The notes under the pieces are model-generated. The model searched no databases. It saw only the letters and a list, made by a program, of their open reading frames with translations, and was not told where the DNA came from. A stretch of 64,000 nucleotides of DNA, taken from NCBI RefSeq assembly GCF_001514285.1, contig NZ_KQ949037.1:62001-126000 (forward strand), in the 5' to 3' direction. This document shows positions 53,505 through 61,708 of this stretch, in pieces (within the stretch, counting starts at the first letter, position 1; each line of letters opens with the position of its first letter). This DNA comes from Streptomyces sp. DSM 15324 (GTDB lineage Bacteria; Actinomycetota; Actinomycetes; Streptomycetales; Streptomycetaceae). The translations under genes were made by a program, and so were the position numbers.

Positions 53505-55109
53505 TCAGGGGCTCTCCGCCACCGCGACCTCCCGGGCCCAGCGGTAGTCCGCCTTTCCGCTCGGGGAGCGCCGGATGGTGTCGGCGATCACCAGCTGGCG
53601 GGGGATCTTGTAGCCCGCGAGGCGGGTCCGGCAGTGGGTCTGGATCTCCTCCAGGGAGGGGTACGGCGCCCCGGCGCGCACCTGCACCACCGCCGCCACA
53701 TGGTTGCCCCAGGTCGCGTCCGGCACCCCGGCCACCAGGGCGTCGTACACGTCCGGGTGGGCCTTCAGCGCCTGCTCGACCTCCTCGGGGTACACCTTCT
53801 CGCCGCCGGTGTTGATGCACTGCGAGCCGCGGCCCAGGACGACGACCACGCCGTTGTCGTCGACGGTGGCCATGTCGCCCAGCAGCACCCAGCGTTCGCC
53901 GTCCTTCTCGAAGAACGTCTCGGCGGTCTTCACCGGGTCGTTGTAGTAGCCGAGCGGGACGTGACCGCGCTGGGCGACCCGGCCGACCTCGCCGGGGGCG
54001 ATCGGCCCGAGCGTCACCGGATCAACCACCTGGGTACGGGAGTTGACCCGGATGCGGAAGCCGCGCTCCGGACCTGAGTCCTCGGTCGCGGTGCCGTTGA
54101 AGCCGGACTCCGAGGATCCGAAGTTGTTCAGGAGCATCGCGTTCGGCAGGAGCGCCCGGAACTGGGCGCGGACGGTGTCCGACATGATCGCGCCGGAGGA
54201 GGAGACGCTGAACACCGAGGAGCAGTCGGTGCCCTTCATCGGCCCCTCCAGAGCGTCGATCAGCGGCCGCAGCATGGCGTCCCCGACCAGGGAGATCGCG
54301 TTGACCCGCTCCTTGGCGACGGTCCGCAGCACCTCCTCGGGCGCGAACTTGCGGTGCAGGACCACCCGTTGGCCGAAGTTGAAGCCGATGAAGGCGGTGA
54401 GGGTGGAGGTGCCGTGCATCAGCGGGGGAGTGGGGAAGAAGGTGATCCCCGAGCCGCCCGCGGCGACCCGCTCGGCGAGCTCCTCCGGCTTCTTCACCGC
54501 CTCCCCGGTCGGCGCCCCGCCGCCCAACCCCGAGAAGAACAGGTCCTCCTGACGCCACATCACGCCCTTCGGCATGCCCGTGGTGCCGCCGGTGTAGATG
54601 ATGAACTGGTCGTCGCCCGAGCGGTCCGGGAAGCCGCGCTCCGGTGATCCGGCCGCCTCGGCGTCCGTGAAGGCGGTGACCCCCTCGCCCGCCGGGCCGA
54701 CGCGGATCAGGTGCCGCAGCGCCGGGGCCTGCGGCAGCGCGGCCGCCACCCGCTCCGTGAACTCCGCGTCGAAGACCAGCCCGACCAGGTCGGCGTCCCG
54801 GTAGAGATACACCAACTCATCTTCGACGTAACGGTAGTTGACGTTCACCGGGACGATCCGGGCTTTCAGGCAACCCAGCGCCGTCTGGAGGTACTCGACC
54901 CCGTTGTACAGGTGCAGGCCCACGTGTTCCCCGGGGCGGATCCCGCTGTCCAGGAGGTGGTGGCCGATCCGGTTGGCCGCCGCGTCCAGCTCCGCGTACG
55001 TCAGCCGGCGCTCGGCGCCGGTGCCCGGATGGTCGACGTACACGAGCGCCTCGCGGTCCGCCGCCACGTCGACCACCGACTCGAACAGGTCGGCAAGGTT
55101 GTACTCCAC
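53505..55109 (-). CDS. Acyl-CoA synthetase (AMP-forming), third of three; FadD19-like
   Basis: A 534-residue ligase whose start VEYNLADLFESVVDVAADRE and VPVNVNYRYVEDELVYLYRD are close to mycobacterial FadD19, which activates C24-branched steroid side-chain acids (family knowledge). Core motifs are FIIYTGGTTGMPKGVMWRQE, NNFGSSESGFNGTATEDSGP, WVLLGDMATVDDNGVVVVLG, RGSQCINTGGEKVYPEEVEQ and the catalytic Lys in RRSPSGKADYRWAREVA. GTG 55109 follows AGGAGGA. It is divergent from the crotonase gene, with the second copy of the shared operator between them. Confidence 0.92.
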   Translation of the reverse strand: MEYNLADLFESVVDVAADREALVYVDHPGTGAERRLTYAELDAAANRIGHHLLDSGIRPGEHVGLHLYNGVEYLQTALGCLKARIVPVNVNYRYVEDELVYLYRDADLVGLVFDAEFTERVAAALPQAPALRHLIRVGPAGEGVTAFTDAEAAGSPERGFPDRSGDDQFIIYTGGTTGMPKGVMWRQEDLFFSGLGGGAPTGEAVKKPEELAERVAAGGSGITFFPTPPLMHGTSTLTAFIGFNFGQRVVLHRKFAPEEVLRTVAKERVNAISLVGDAMLRPLIDALEGPMKGTDCSSVFSVSSSGAIMSDTVRAQFRALLPNAMLLNNFGSSESGFNGTATEDSGPERGFRIRVNSRTQVVDPVTLGPIAPGEVGRVAQRGHVPLGYYNDPVKTAETFFEKDGERWVLLGDMATVDDNGVVVVLGRGSQCINTGGEKVYPEEVEQALKAHPDVYDALVAGVPDATWGNHVAAVVQVRAGAPYPSLEEIQTHCRTRLAGYKIPRQLVIADTIRRSPSGKADYRWAREVAVAESP

Positions 55110-55203
55110 CGCTCCTCCTGACCCCGGACGCCCGGCTCCTGCAACGGTTCGCCGGTCATCAGAGCAAAGGGCGCCACAAGTGGGAAGGGCCCTCACCAAG
55201 AAA

Positions 55204-55220
55204 TCTGACTGAGTGTCAGA
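55204..55220. promoter_or_regulatory. 17-bp dyad TCTGAC-N5-GTCAGA, copy 2 of a shared operator
   Basis: TCTGACTGAGTGTCAGA is a perfect dyad. The flanks AAA before and AAACTCTT after match copy 1 at 47511 (AAACCTCTT). It lies between the divergent FadD19-like ligase and crotonase genes and can control both. Confidence 0.7.
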
Positions 55221-55285
55221 AAACTCTTGAAGTGCCTTCCCGCCTCCTGCAACCTGTTCTCGTTCTTTCCGAGGGGAGATGTGCG

Positions 55286-56086
55286 ATGGGCGGAACCGAA
55301 CACCTCACCGTGCGACGCGAAGGCGCCACACTCGTGCTCACGCTCAACCGGCCGGAAGCCAGGAACGCGCTCTCGATCGGCATGCTCGTCGGTCTGTACG
55401 ACGGCTGGCTCGAGGCCGACGAGGACGACTCGGTCCGCTCGGTCGTCCTCACCGGGGCGGGCGGCAGCTTCTGCGCCGGCATGGACCTCAAGGCCCTGGC
55501 CGGGCAGGGCATGGCGGGGGAACAGCACCGCGACCGGCTCAAGGCCGACCCCGACCTGCACTGGAAGGCCATGCTGCGCCACCACCGGCCGCGCAAACCG
55601 GTGATCGCCGCCGTCGAGGGGTACTGCGTGGCGGGCGGCACCGAGATGCTCCAGGGCACCGACATCCGCGTCGCGGGCGCGTCCGCCACCTTCGGTCTCT
55701 TCGAGGTCAGACGCGGTCTGTTCCCCATCGGCGGCTCCACCGTCCGCCTGCCGCGGCAGATCCCGCGCACCCACGCCCTGGAGATGCTGCTCACGGGCCG
55801 GCCGTACACCGCCCGGGAGGCGGCGAACGTGGGCCTGATCGGCCATGTGGTCCCGGACGGCCAAGCCCTCGGCAAGGCCCTGGAGATCGCCGAACGGGTC
55901 AACGCCTGCGGGCCGCTCGCCGTGGAGGCCGTGAAGGCGTCCGTGTACGAGTCCGCCGAGCTGACGGAGACCGACGGTCTCGCCGCCGAACTCAAGCGCG
56001 GCTGGCCGGTGTTCGACACCGCCGACGCCAAGGAAGGCGCCCGCGCCTTCGCGCAGAAGCGACCGCCCGTCTACAAGCGCGCCTGA
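55286..56086 (+). CDS. Enoyl-CoA hydratase/isomerase (crotonase family)
   Basis: A 266-residue crotonase-fold enzyme. The oxyanion-hole segments are NRPEARNALSIG and LTGAGGSFCAGMDLKALAGQ. The catalytic acid region VEGYCVAGGTEMLQGTDIRV carries Glu where hydratases have their first catalytic Glu, and FEVRRGLFPIGGSTVRLPRQ places a Glu near the second position, consistent with hydratase activity. ATG 55286 follows GAGGGGA; the earlier in-frame start at 55232 has no ribosome site. It heads the operon crotonase, DUF35 protein, two thiolase-fold proteins. Confidence 0.93.
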   Translation: MGGTEHLTVRREGATLVLTLNRPEARNALSIGMLVGLYDGWLEADEDDSVRSVVLTGAGGSFCAGMDLKALAGQGMAGEQHRDRLKADPDLHWKAMLRHHRPRKPVIAAVEGYCVAGGTEMLQGTDIRVAGASATFGLFEVRRGLFPIGGSTVRLPRQIPRTHALEMLLTGRPYTAREAANVGLIGHVVPDGQALGKALEIAERVNACGPLAVEAVKASVYESAELTETDGLAAELKRGWPVFDTADAKEGARAFAQKRPPVYKRA

Positions 56087-56096
56087 GGAGCCCCCC

Positions 56097-57038
56097 GTGC
56101 CCGAAGTCCTCCAAGCCCCCCTCGTCGTCGAGTTCCCCTTCACCCGCTCCCTGGGGCCCGTGCAGAGCGCCTTCCTCACCGGGCTGCGCGAACGGGTCGT
56201 CCTCGGGATCGCCACCACCGACGGGCGCACCCTCGTGCCCCCCGTCGAGTACGACCCCGTCACCGCCGAGGAGCTCCGGGACCTCGTCGAGGTCGCGCCC
56301 ACCGGTACCGTCACCACCTGGGCCTTCAACCACGAGCCGCGCCGCGGACAGCCCCTCGCCACCCCGTTCGCCTGGGTCCTGGTCCGGCTCGACGGCGCCG
56401 ACACCGCCCTGCTGCACGCCCTCGACGTCCCCGGCCCCGACGCGGTCCGCACCGGCATGCGGGTGCGGATCCGCTGGGCGCAGGAGCGCACCGGCGCCAT
56501 CACCGACATCGCCTGCTTCGAGCCGTACGACGGGGAACCGGTCTCCCCGGGCGGCGCCGACGGCACGTTCGAGGACCGGGTCACCGGGATCGTCGCCCAC
56601 GCCCGTCTCGACTACACGTACTCGCCCGGCCGGGCCCAGTCCGCCTACATCGCCGCCCTCTCCGGCCGGCGGACCGTCGGCGAGCGCTGCCCCTCCTGCC
56701 GCAAGGTCTACGTCCCCCCGCGCGGCGCCTGCCCCACCTGCGGCGTCGCCACCGCCGAACAGGTCGAGGTCGGCCCGGCCGGCACCGTCACCACCTTCTG
56801 CATCGTCAACATCAAGGCGAAGAACCTCGACATCGAGGTCCCCTACGTCTACGCCCACATCGCCCTCGACGGCGCCGACCTCGCACTGCACGGGCGCATC
56901 GGCGGCATCCCGTACGACCAGGTGCGGATGGGCCTGCGGGTGAAGCCGGTGTGGACGGAAGGGGGCCGGTATCCCGACCATTACCGTCCCACCGGCGAAC
57001 CCGATGCTCAGTACGAGACGTACAAGGAGCTGCTTTGA
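56097..57038 (+). CDS. Duplicated OB-fold/zinc-ribbon protein (DUF35), partner of thiolase-like aldolases
   Basis: A 313-residue protein made of two DUF35-type halves. The C-terminal half (about 165-313) has the rubredoxin-like zinc ribbon GERCPSCRKVYVPPRGACPT-CG at about 196-214 and an OB fold (GTVTTFCIVNIKAKNLDIEV). The N-terminal half (about 1-150) repeats the same pattern, GIATTDGRTLVPPVEYDP and GTVTTWAFNHEPRRGQPLAT, but all four cysteines are gone. DUF35 proteins hold acyl-CoA for Ltp-type thiolase partners, and such partners follow. GTG 56097 lies just after GGAG. Its stop is followed by an IS605-like scar. Confidence 0.88.
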   Translation: MPEVLQAPLVVEFPFTRSLGPVQSAFLTGLRERVVLGIATTDGRTLVPPVEYDPVTAEELRDLVEVAPTGTVTTWAFNHEPRRGQPLATPFAWVLVRLDGADTALLHALDVPGPDAVRTGMRVRIRWAQERTGAITDIACFEPYDGEPVSPGGADGTFEDRVTGIVAHARLDYTYSPGRAQSAYIAALSGRRTVGERCPSCRKVYVPPRGACPTCGVATAEQVEVGPAGTVTTFCIVNIKAKNLDIEVPYVYAHIALDGADLALHGRIGGIPYDQVRMGLRVKPVWTEGGRYPDHYRPTGEPDAQYETYKELL

Positions 57039-57220
57039 ATCCTCCCCCTCGCGAACGACGGGGATTCCTGGCTCACGCTGCTCGATCGCTCAGCGAACGA
57101 TCGAGTCTCACGCGGTCAGCACCAGCCGGGTTGAAACCAGCCCGGGGCTACGAAGCTTTGGAAGGAACTGCCATGCGGGCTTGGTTCTCGCTCCGCAGTC
57201 GACGAATCTACCGCCTGGAG
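57036..57220 (-). mobile_element. Probable IS200/IS605-type element remnant (terminal hairpin, no transposase)
   Basis: The 187-bp gap starts at the OB-fold stop with TTTGAATCC, then an imperfect stem built from GAATCC and GGATTC with CCCTCG/CGACGGG inside (57037-57066). Its complement, GAATCCCCGTCGTTCGCGAG followed by GGGGAGGATTCAA, is the form seen at the end of streptomycete TnpB (IS1341-type) elements. A perfect stem CTCGATCG/CGATCGAG follows at 57081-57105, then CCGGG/CCCGG around 57127-57146 and TGCGG/CCGCA at about 57174-57197. No tnpB or tnpA frame remains. Without it the flanking genes would be adjacent, as expected in this operon. An omega-RNA-like scaffold is possible but unproven. 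Confidence 0.45.
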
Positions 57221-57225
57221 CCCCA

Positions 57226-58269
57226 GTGACGCGTGAGATTGCAGTAATCGCCTTCGCCCAGTCCGACACCCTGCGCACCAGCGAGGAGATGTCCGAGGTC
57301 GAGATGCTCATGCCGGTGCTGCACGATGTCCTCGCGCGGACCGGCCTCAAGACTGCCGACATCGGCTTCACCTGCTCCGGCTCCAGCGACTACCTCGCCG
57401 GCCGCGCCTTCTCCTTCACCCTCGCCCTCGACGGCGTCGGCGCCTGGCCGCCGATCTCCGAGTCCCACGTGGAGATGGACGGCGCCTGGGCGCTCTACGA
57501 GGCGTGGACCAAGCTGCTGACCGGGGACGCCGACACCGCGCTGGTGTACGCCTACGGCAAGTCCTCGCCCGGCCCGGTGCGGGACGTCCTCACCCGGCAG
57601 CTCGACCCCTACTACCTCGCCCCCCTGTGGCCCGACTCCGTCGCCCTCGCCGCCCTCCAGGCACAGGCGCTGATCGACGCGGGCGACACCGACGAGCCCG
57701 CCCTCGCCGGGATCGCCGCCCGCAGCCGCGCCACCGGCAACCCGCACGCCCAGCTGCGCGGACCGGTCCCGCACGGCGACTACCTCGTCCGGCCGCTGCG
57801 CACCGGCGACTGCCCGCCGATCGGCGACGGCGCCGCCGCCGTGGTCCTCGCCGCCGGCGAACGCGCCCGTGAGCTGTGCCAACGCCCCGCCTGGATCCGC
57901 GGCATCGACCATCGCATCGAGGCCCACGCGCTCGGTGTACGCGACCTGACCGACTCGCCCTCCACCCGGCTGGCCGCCGAGAAGGCCGGCGCCTTCGCAC
58001 GGCCCGTCGACACCGCCGAACTGCACGCGCCCTTCACCTCGCAGGAGGTGGTCCTGCGCAAGGCGCTCCGGCTCGGCGACGACGTCCGCGTCAACCCGTC
58101 CGGGGGCGCCCTCGCCGCCAACCCGATCATGGCCGCCGGACTCGTCCGCATTGGCGAGGCCGCCGCCGCCGTCCACCGCGGCGCGTCCGACCGGGCCCTC
58201 GCCCACGCCACCTCCGGCCCGTGTCTGCAACAGAACCTGGTCGCCGTACTCGAAGGGGATCCGCGATGA
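57226..58269 (+). CDS. Thiolase-fold protein without catalytic Cys/His (lipid-transfer-type, probable aldolase subunit), first of two
   Basis: A 347-residue thiolase-superfamily protein of the SCPx/Ltp type. TREIAVIAFAQSDTLRTSEE starts the fold. At the nucleophile position the sequence is SESHVEMDGAWALYEAWTKL, with no Cys. At the usual CxG/GHP site it reads VNPSGGALAANPIMAAGLVR, with Asn in place of His. Normal thiolysis is therefore unlikely; Ltp2-type members with a DUF35 partner do retro-aldol cleavage (family knowledge). GTG 57226 follows TGGAG by 5 bp. It overlaps the second thiolase-fold gene by 4 bp, so they may form a heteromer with the DUF35 protein. Confidence 0.88.
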   Translation: MTREIAVIAFAQSDTLRTSEEMSEVEMLMPVLHDVLARTGLKTADIGFTCSGSSDYLAGRAFSFTLALDGVGAWPPISESHVEMDGAWALYEAWTKLLTGDADTALVYAYGKSSPGPVRDVLTRQLDPYYLAPLWPDSVALAALQAQALIDAGDTDEPALAGIAARSRATGNPHAQLRGPVPHGDYLVRPLRTGDCPPIGDGAAAVVLAAGERARELCQRPAWIRGIDHRIEAHALGVRDLTDSPSTRLAAEKAGAFARPVDTAELHAPFTSQEVVLRKALRLGDDVRVNPSGGALAANPIMAAGLVRIGEAAAAVHRGASDRALAHATSGPCLQQNLVAVLEGDPR

Positions 58270-59432
58270 GCAAGGAACCCGTGGCCGTCGTCGGCGTCGG
58301 CCAGACCAAGCACGTGGCGGCCCGCCGGGACGTCTCCATCGCCGGACTGGTCCGCGAGGCCGCCCGGCGCGCCCTCGACGACGCCGAGCTGACCTGGGCG
58401 GACATCGACGCCGTGGTCATCGGCAAGGCGCCCGACTTCTTCGAGGGCGTGATGATGCCCGAGCTGTACCTCGCCGACGCGCTCGGCGCGGTGGGCAAAC
58501 CCATGCTGCGGGTCCACACGGCCGGCAGCGTCGGCGGCTCCACGGCACTGGTCGCCGCGGGCCTGGTCGCGGCCCGGGTCCACGGCACCGTCCTCACCCT
58601 CGCCTTCGAGAAACAGTCCGAGTCCAACGCCATGTGGGGCCTGTCCCTGCCGATCCCCTTCCAGCAGCCCCTGCTGGCCGGGGCCGGCGGCTTCTTCGCC
58701 CCGCACGTCCGCGCCTACATGCGGCGCAGCGGCGCGCCCGACACGGTCGGCTCGCTGGTGGCGTACAAGGACCGGCGCAACGCGCTGAAGAACCCGTACG
58801 CGCATCTGCACGAGCACGACATCACCCTGGAGAAGGTCCAGGCCTCGCCGATGCTGTGGGACCCGATCCGCTACTCCGAGACCTGCCCCTCCTCCGACGG
58901 CGCCTGCGCGATGGTCCTCACCGACCGTGCGGGCGCGGCCCGTTCGCCCCGGCCGCCCGCGTGGATGCTGGGCGGCGCGATGCGCAGCGAACCGACCCTC
59001 TTCGCGGGCAAGGACGCCGTCTCCCCACGGGCGGGCAGGGACTGCGCAGCCGACGTCTACCGACAGGCCGGCATCGGTGACCCGCGCCGGGACATCGACG
59101 CCGTCGAGATGTACGTGCCGTTCTCCTGGTACGAGCCGATGTGGCTGGAGAACCTCGGCTTCGCCGCCGAGGGCGAGGGCTGGAAGCTCACCGAGTCCGG
59201 GGTCACCGAACTCGACGGTGACCTGCCCGTCAACATGTCGGGCGGGGTCCTGTCCACCAACCCGATCGGCGCCTCCGGCATGATCCGCTTCGCCGAGGCC
59301 GCGCTCCAGGTGCGGGGCCAGGCCGGGGAACACCAGCTGGAGCGGGCCCGCAAGGTGCTGGGACACGCCTACGGCGGCGGTTCGCAGTTCTTCTCGATGT
59401 GGCTCGTGGGAGCGCGGCCACCGGAGTCCTGA
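58266..59432 (+). CDS. Thiolase-fold protein without catalytic Cys/His (Ltp-type, probable aldolase), second of two
   Basis: A 388-residue thiolase-superfamily protein. It starts EPVAVVGVGQTKHVAARRDV, the Ltp-type form. The nucleophile site reads VHTAGSVGGSTALVAAGLVA, where Cys is replaced by Gly-Ser. The normally His-bearing loop is VNMSGGVLSTNPIGASGMIR (Asn for His). Other preserved parts are FEKQSESNAMWG and MYVPFSWYEPMWLENLGFAA, and the end HAYGGGSQFFSMWLVG. In Ltp2-like aldolases Tyr residues replace the thiolase chemistry, and YVPFSWYEP carries two candidates. The ATG overlaps the first thiolase-fold stop. It ends the operon. Confidence 0.9.
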   Translation: MSKEPVAVVGVGQTKHVAARRDVSIAGLVREAARRALDDAELTWADIDAVVIGKAPDFFEGVMMPELYLADALGAVGKPMLRVHTAGSVGGSTALVAAGLVAARVHGTVLTLAFEKQSESNAMWGLSLPIPFQQPLLAGAGGFFAPHVRAYMRRSGAPDTVGSLVAYKDRRNALKNPYAHLHEHDITLEKVQASPMLWDPIRYSETCPSSDGACAMVLTDRAGAARSPRPPAWMLGGAMRSEPTLFAGKDAVSPRAGRDCAADVYRQAGIGDPRRDIDAVEMYVPFSWYEPMWLENLGFAAEGEGWKLTESGVTELDGDLPVNMSGGVLSTNPIGASGMIRFAEAALQVRGQAGEHQLERARKVLGHAYGGGSQFFSMWLVGARPPES

Positions 59433-59515
59433 AAGGCACCCTTCACGTGCTCTGTCGGCACCCGGGACCGATCGCTAGGCTGGCCCGCGGACGACGAACC
59501 GGGAGGAGCACGGAC

Positions 59516-59758
59516 GTGGCCGAGAGCACCATCCAGCAGCCGCCGCTCAAGGGCTGGGACAAGCCTGAGCTGGACCTCAGCAACGCCGAGTGGCAGTCCA
59601 GCAGCCGGGGGCGGGGGGATGTCCAGATCGCCTTCGTCGAGGGGTTCATCGCGATGCGCAACAGCGACCGTCCCGAGAGTCCCTCGCTGATCTTCACGCC
59701 CGCGGAGTGGGGCGCGTTCGTCTCAGGCGCCCGGGAGGGGGAGTTCGACCTGACCTGA
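59516..59758 (+). CDS. DUF397 protein
   Basis: An 80-residue protein of the actinomycete DUF397 family. It contains PELDLSNAEWQSSSRGRGDV, QIAFVEGFIAMRNSDRPESP, SLIFTPAEWGAFVSGAREGE, in the usual order. DUF397 genes are commonly paired with an XRE-type regulator in Streptomyces development and have been proposed as parts of regulatory pairs, but none is adjacent here. GTG 59516 is 7 bp after GGGAGGAG; the longer frame from 59399 runs in the thiolase gene. Confidence 0.9.
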   Translation: MAESTIQQPPLKGWDKPELDLSNAEWQSSSRGRGDVQIAFVEGFIAMRNSDRPESPSLIFTPAEWGAFVSGAREGEFDLT

Positions 59759-59872
59759 CCGGGGGCGTTCGGTCCGTTTTTCCGGACACGCGACCCGATA
59801 CGTCCCGCCCGGGCCCCGGCTGAGCGAGGCTGGCCCCAGCAGGACGAAGGTCGTCCTCCGGAGGTGAGGACC

Positions 59873-60781
59873 ATGAGCACCCTGCCGGTCGTCGCGGCGG
59901 TCGACGGCTCCGACGACAGCCTGCGCGCCCTCGACTGGGCCGCCGACGCCGCCCGCCGCCGGGGGGCGCCGCTGCGCGTGGCGCACGTCCGGCACCACTC
60001 CGCCTGGACGCCGCCCGGCGCCCAGGTTCCCGCGCCCCCGCCGCCGGAGGGCGACCCCGTCCTCGCCGACGCCCGGGCCCGGCTCTCGGGGGAGGGCGCG
60101 TCCGGGGTCGTGGACGTGGAGTACGCCGGCCTCGACGGCGCCCCCGGCGCCCTGCTGCCCGCGCTCGGTGCCGAGGCCGGGCTGCTGGTGCTCGGCTCCC
60201 GCGGCCGCGGCGGCTTCGCCAGCCTGCTGCTCGGCTCCAACGGACTGAGCGCGGCCCGGGACGCCGAATGCCCCGTCGTGATCGTGCCCCGTCCGGACCG
60301 CACGGTCGACATCACCCTGCCCGTGGAGCCCGGCCCCCGCGTGGTGGTCGGCCTCAAGACCGACGGGCCCGACGACGCCGCCCTCGCCCTCGCCTTCACC
60401 GAGGCGGCCCTGCGCGAGGCACGCGTGCACGTGGTCGCCGCCTACCCGTGGCCGATCCAGAGCTGGGTCGCCCCCGGCGACCTGCCCGTCACGGTCTACG
60501 ACCAGGATGCCGTCGAGCACGAGACCCGCACCCTCGCCGACGGCTTCCTCGCCCCGCACCGGGCCCGGCACCCCGGCGTACGGGTGGACACCGTCCCCAC
60601 CCCCGGCGACGCGGCCGGGCTCCTCGTCGCCGCCTCCCGCGACGCCGAACTGGTCGTGGTCGGCCGCCACCGCCGCAGACTGCTCGCCCCCGCCCGCATG
60701 CTCGGTTCCGTCACCCACGCGGTCCTGCTCCACGCGGCAAGCCCGATCGCCGTGGTGCCACCGGCCCCGACGGAGGAGTGA
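59873..60781 (+). CDS. Universal stress protein, two USP domains
   Basis: A 302-residue cytoplasmic stress protein with tandem UspA folds. Domain 1 starts PVVAAVDGSDDSLRALDWAA and ends GSRGRGGFASLLLGSNGLSA, AARDAECPVVIVP, the ATP-binding GxGxxxxxxGS form. Domain 2 (about 155-302) ends GRHRRRLLAPARMLGSVTHA, where the Gly-rich loop is partly replaced, then ASPIAVVPP. ATG 59873 has GGAGGTGAG 4 bp upstream, a strong site, so high expression under stress is plausible. In actinomycetes such proteins are often induced by hypoxia or dormancy. Confidence 0.93.
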   Translation: MSTLPVVAAVDGSDDSLRALDWAADAARRRGAPLRVAHVRHHSAWTPPGAQVPAPPPPEGDPVLADARARLSGEGASGVVDVEYAGLDGAPGALLPALGAEAGLLVLGSRGRGGFASLLLGSNGLSAARDAECPVVIVPRPDRTVDITLPVEPGPRVVVGLKTDGPDDAALALAFTEAALREARVHVVAAYPWPIQSWVAPGDLPVTVYDQDAVEHETRTLADGFLAPHRARHPGVRVDTVPTPGDAAGLLVAASRDAELVVVGRHRRRLLAPARMLGSVTHAVLLHAASPIAVVPPAPTEE

Positions 60782-60809
60782 CGAGCGGCGCGGGGCCGTC
60801 ACCGCTTGC

Positions 60810-60843
60810 GTCTGCCGCTGTGCTGGTGGTCTCAGCGGCAGAC
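60810..60843 (+). terminator. Hairpin after the universal stress protein gene
   Basis: GTCTGCCGCTG (60810-60820) and CAGCGGCAGAC (60833-60843) form a perfect 11-bp stem with a 12-base loop, 29 bp after the stop. Confidence 0.7.
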
Positions 60844-61206
60844 CGGGCGCGCCCAGCGGCAGGGTGCGCCGGACGGCCGCAATCGCGCCCGCAGACTGCG
60901 CACCCCCGCTCGTCACGACGCCCCCTCCCGGCGGCCCGCACCGCTCATGGTGGCGGTCGGCCGCGGTGCCCGTGCTGTCTGGCTCGTCGCGGCTGTGCCG
61001 CTCATGCTGCCGGGCCTGCTGACGGGGCCGGGCGGCCGGGCGGGCTCGGCGCGGTCGGCCCGGCACGCGGAACGCCACAAGAAGATCGCGAACTGATAAC
61101 CAACGGGACGCTGTCCGACTCCAGGGCCGTGGGGAACCGCGCGATCAGCCCCAAACCACCCGCCCACGGAACCCGGCCGGCACCGACGGGGCCGTACGAT
61201 GGCGGC
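60844..61206. other. Intergenic region with no firm gene
   Basis: Only a 49-codon frame (60947-61096, starting MVAVGRGARAVWLVAAVPLM and ending RHAERHKKIAN) could code for a small one-helix membrane protein with a basic tail. It lacks a clear ribosome site, so it is not called. Confidence 0.25.
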
Positions 61207-61704
61207 ATGTCGTTCCTCCGCCGCCGCAGCGCCACCCCCGCCGGCCCCGATTTCGACGTGCTGGCCATGGACCCGGGCGACTGGCCCGGCAACCTCGGTG
61301 CCGGCCTGCTGCCCGCCCCCGACGGCAGCTGCCAGGGCGTCTTCCTGCGTTACGACCTGTTCGGCGGCCGCGGCCCCGCGATGATCATCGGTAACCTCCC
61401 CGAGGGCTCCCCGGCCCGCGAGGTCGCCGACGGCGAGGTCCCCTTCGAGGTCGCCCAGCTGCTCCTCGCGCTGGAGAACGACGAGGAGGTGACCGTCGTC
61501 GGCACCGAGGACATGCCGGTGATGCAGGGCGACAACCTGCTCATCGTGCGGCGGCTGAAGCTCTCCGAGGGTCGGATCTCCTGCGTCCAGTTCGACCGCA
61601 GCGACAACGTCCTGGTGACGATCGCCGCCTGGGACCGCCCCATCACCGACGACCTGTACGCCCTGCTGAAGCCGCTCCCGGCGGAGCTGTTCCAGCAGGG
61701 CTGA
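61207..61704 (+). CDS. Conserved hypothetical soluble protein
   Basis: A 165-residue acidic protein, product not recognised. It starts MSFLRRRSATPAGPDFDVLA and has MDPGDWPGNLGAGLLPAPDG, then DGEVPFEVAQLLLALENDEE, VTVVGTEDMPVMQGDNLLIV, and ends WDRPITDDLYALLKPLPAEL. There is no signal peptide, membrane helix or Cys-rich motif. The alternation of hydrophobic strands suggests an alpha/beta fold. Its codon use matches the neighbours. ATG 61207 is preferred to upstream frame, which continues from within the stress protein gene. It converges on the amidase gene with only 4 bp between the stops. Confidence 0.75.
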   Translation: MSFLRRRSATPAGPDFDVLAMDPGDWPGNLGAGLLPAPDGSCQGVFLRYDLFGGRGPAMIIGNLPEGSPAREVADGEVPFEVAQLLLALENDEEVTVVGTEDMPVMQGDNLLIVRRLKLSEGRISCVQFDRSDNVLVTIAAWDRPITDDLYALLKPLPAELFQQG

Positions 61705-61708
61705 GGCG

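Noticed and set aside
60947..61096. 49-codon small membrane-protein candidate
   Set aside because: One possible helix and a basic tail, but no clear ribosome site and no known family.
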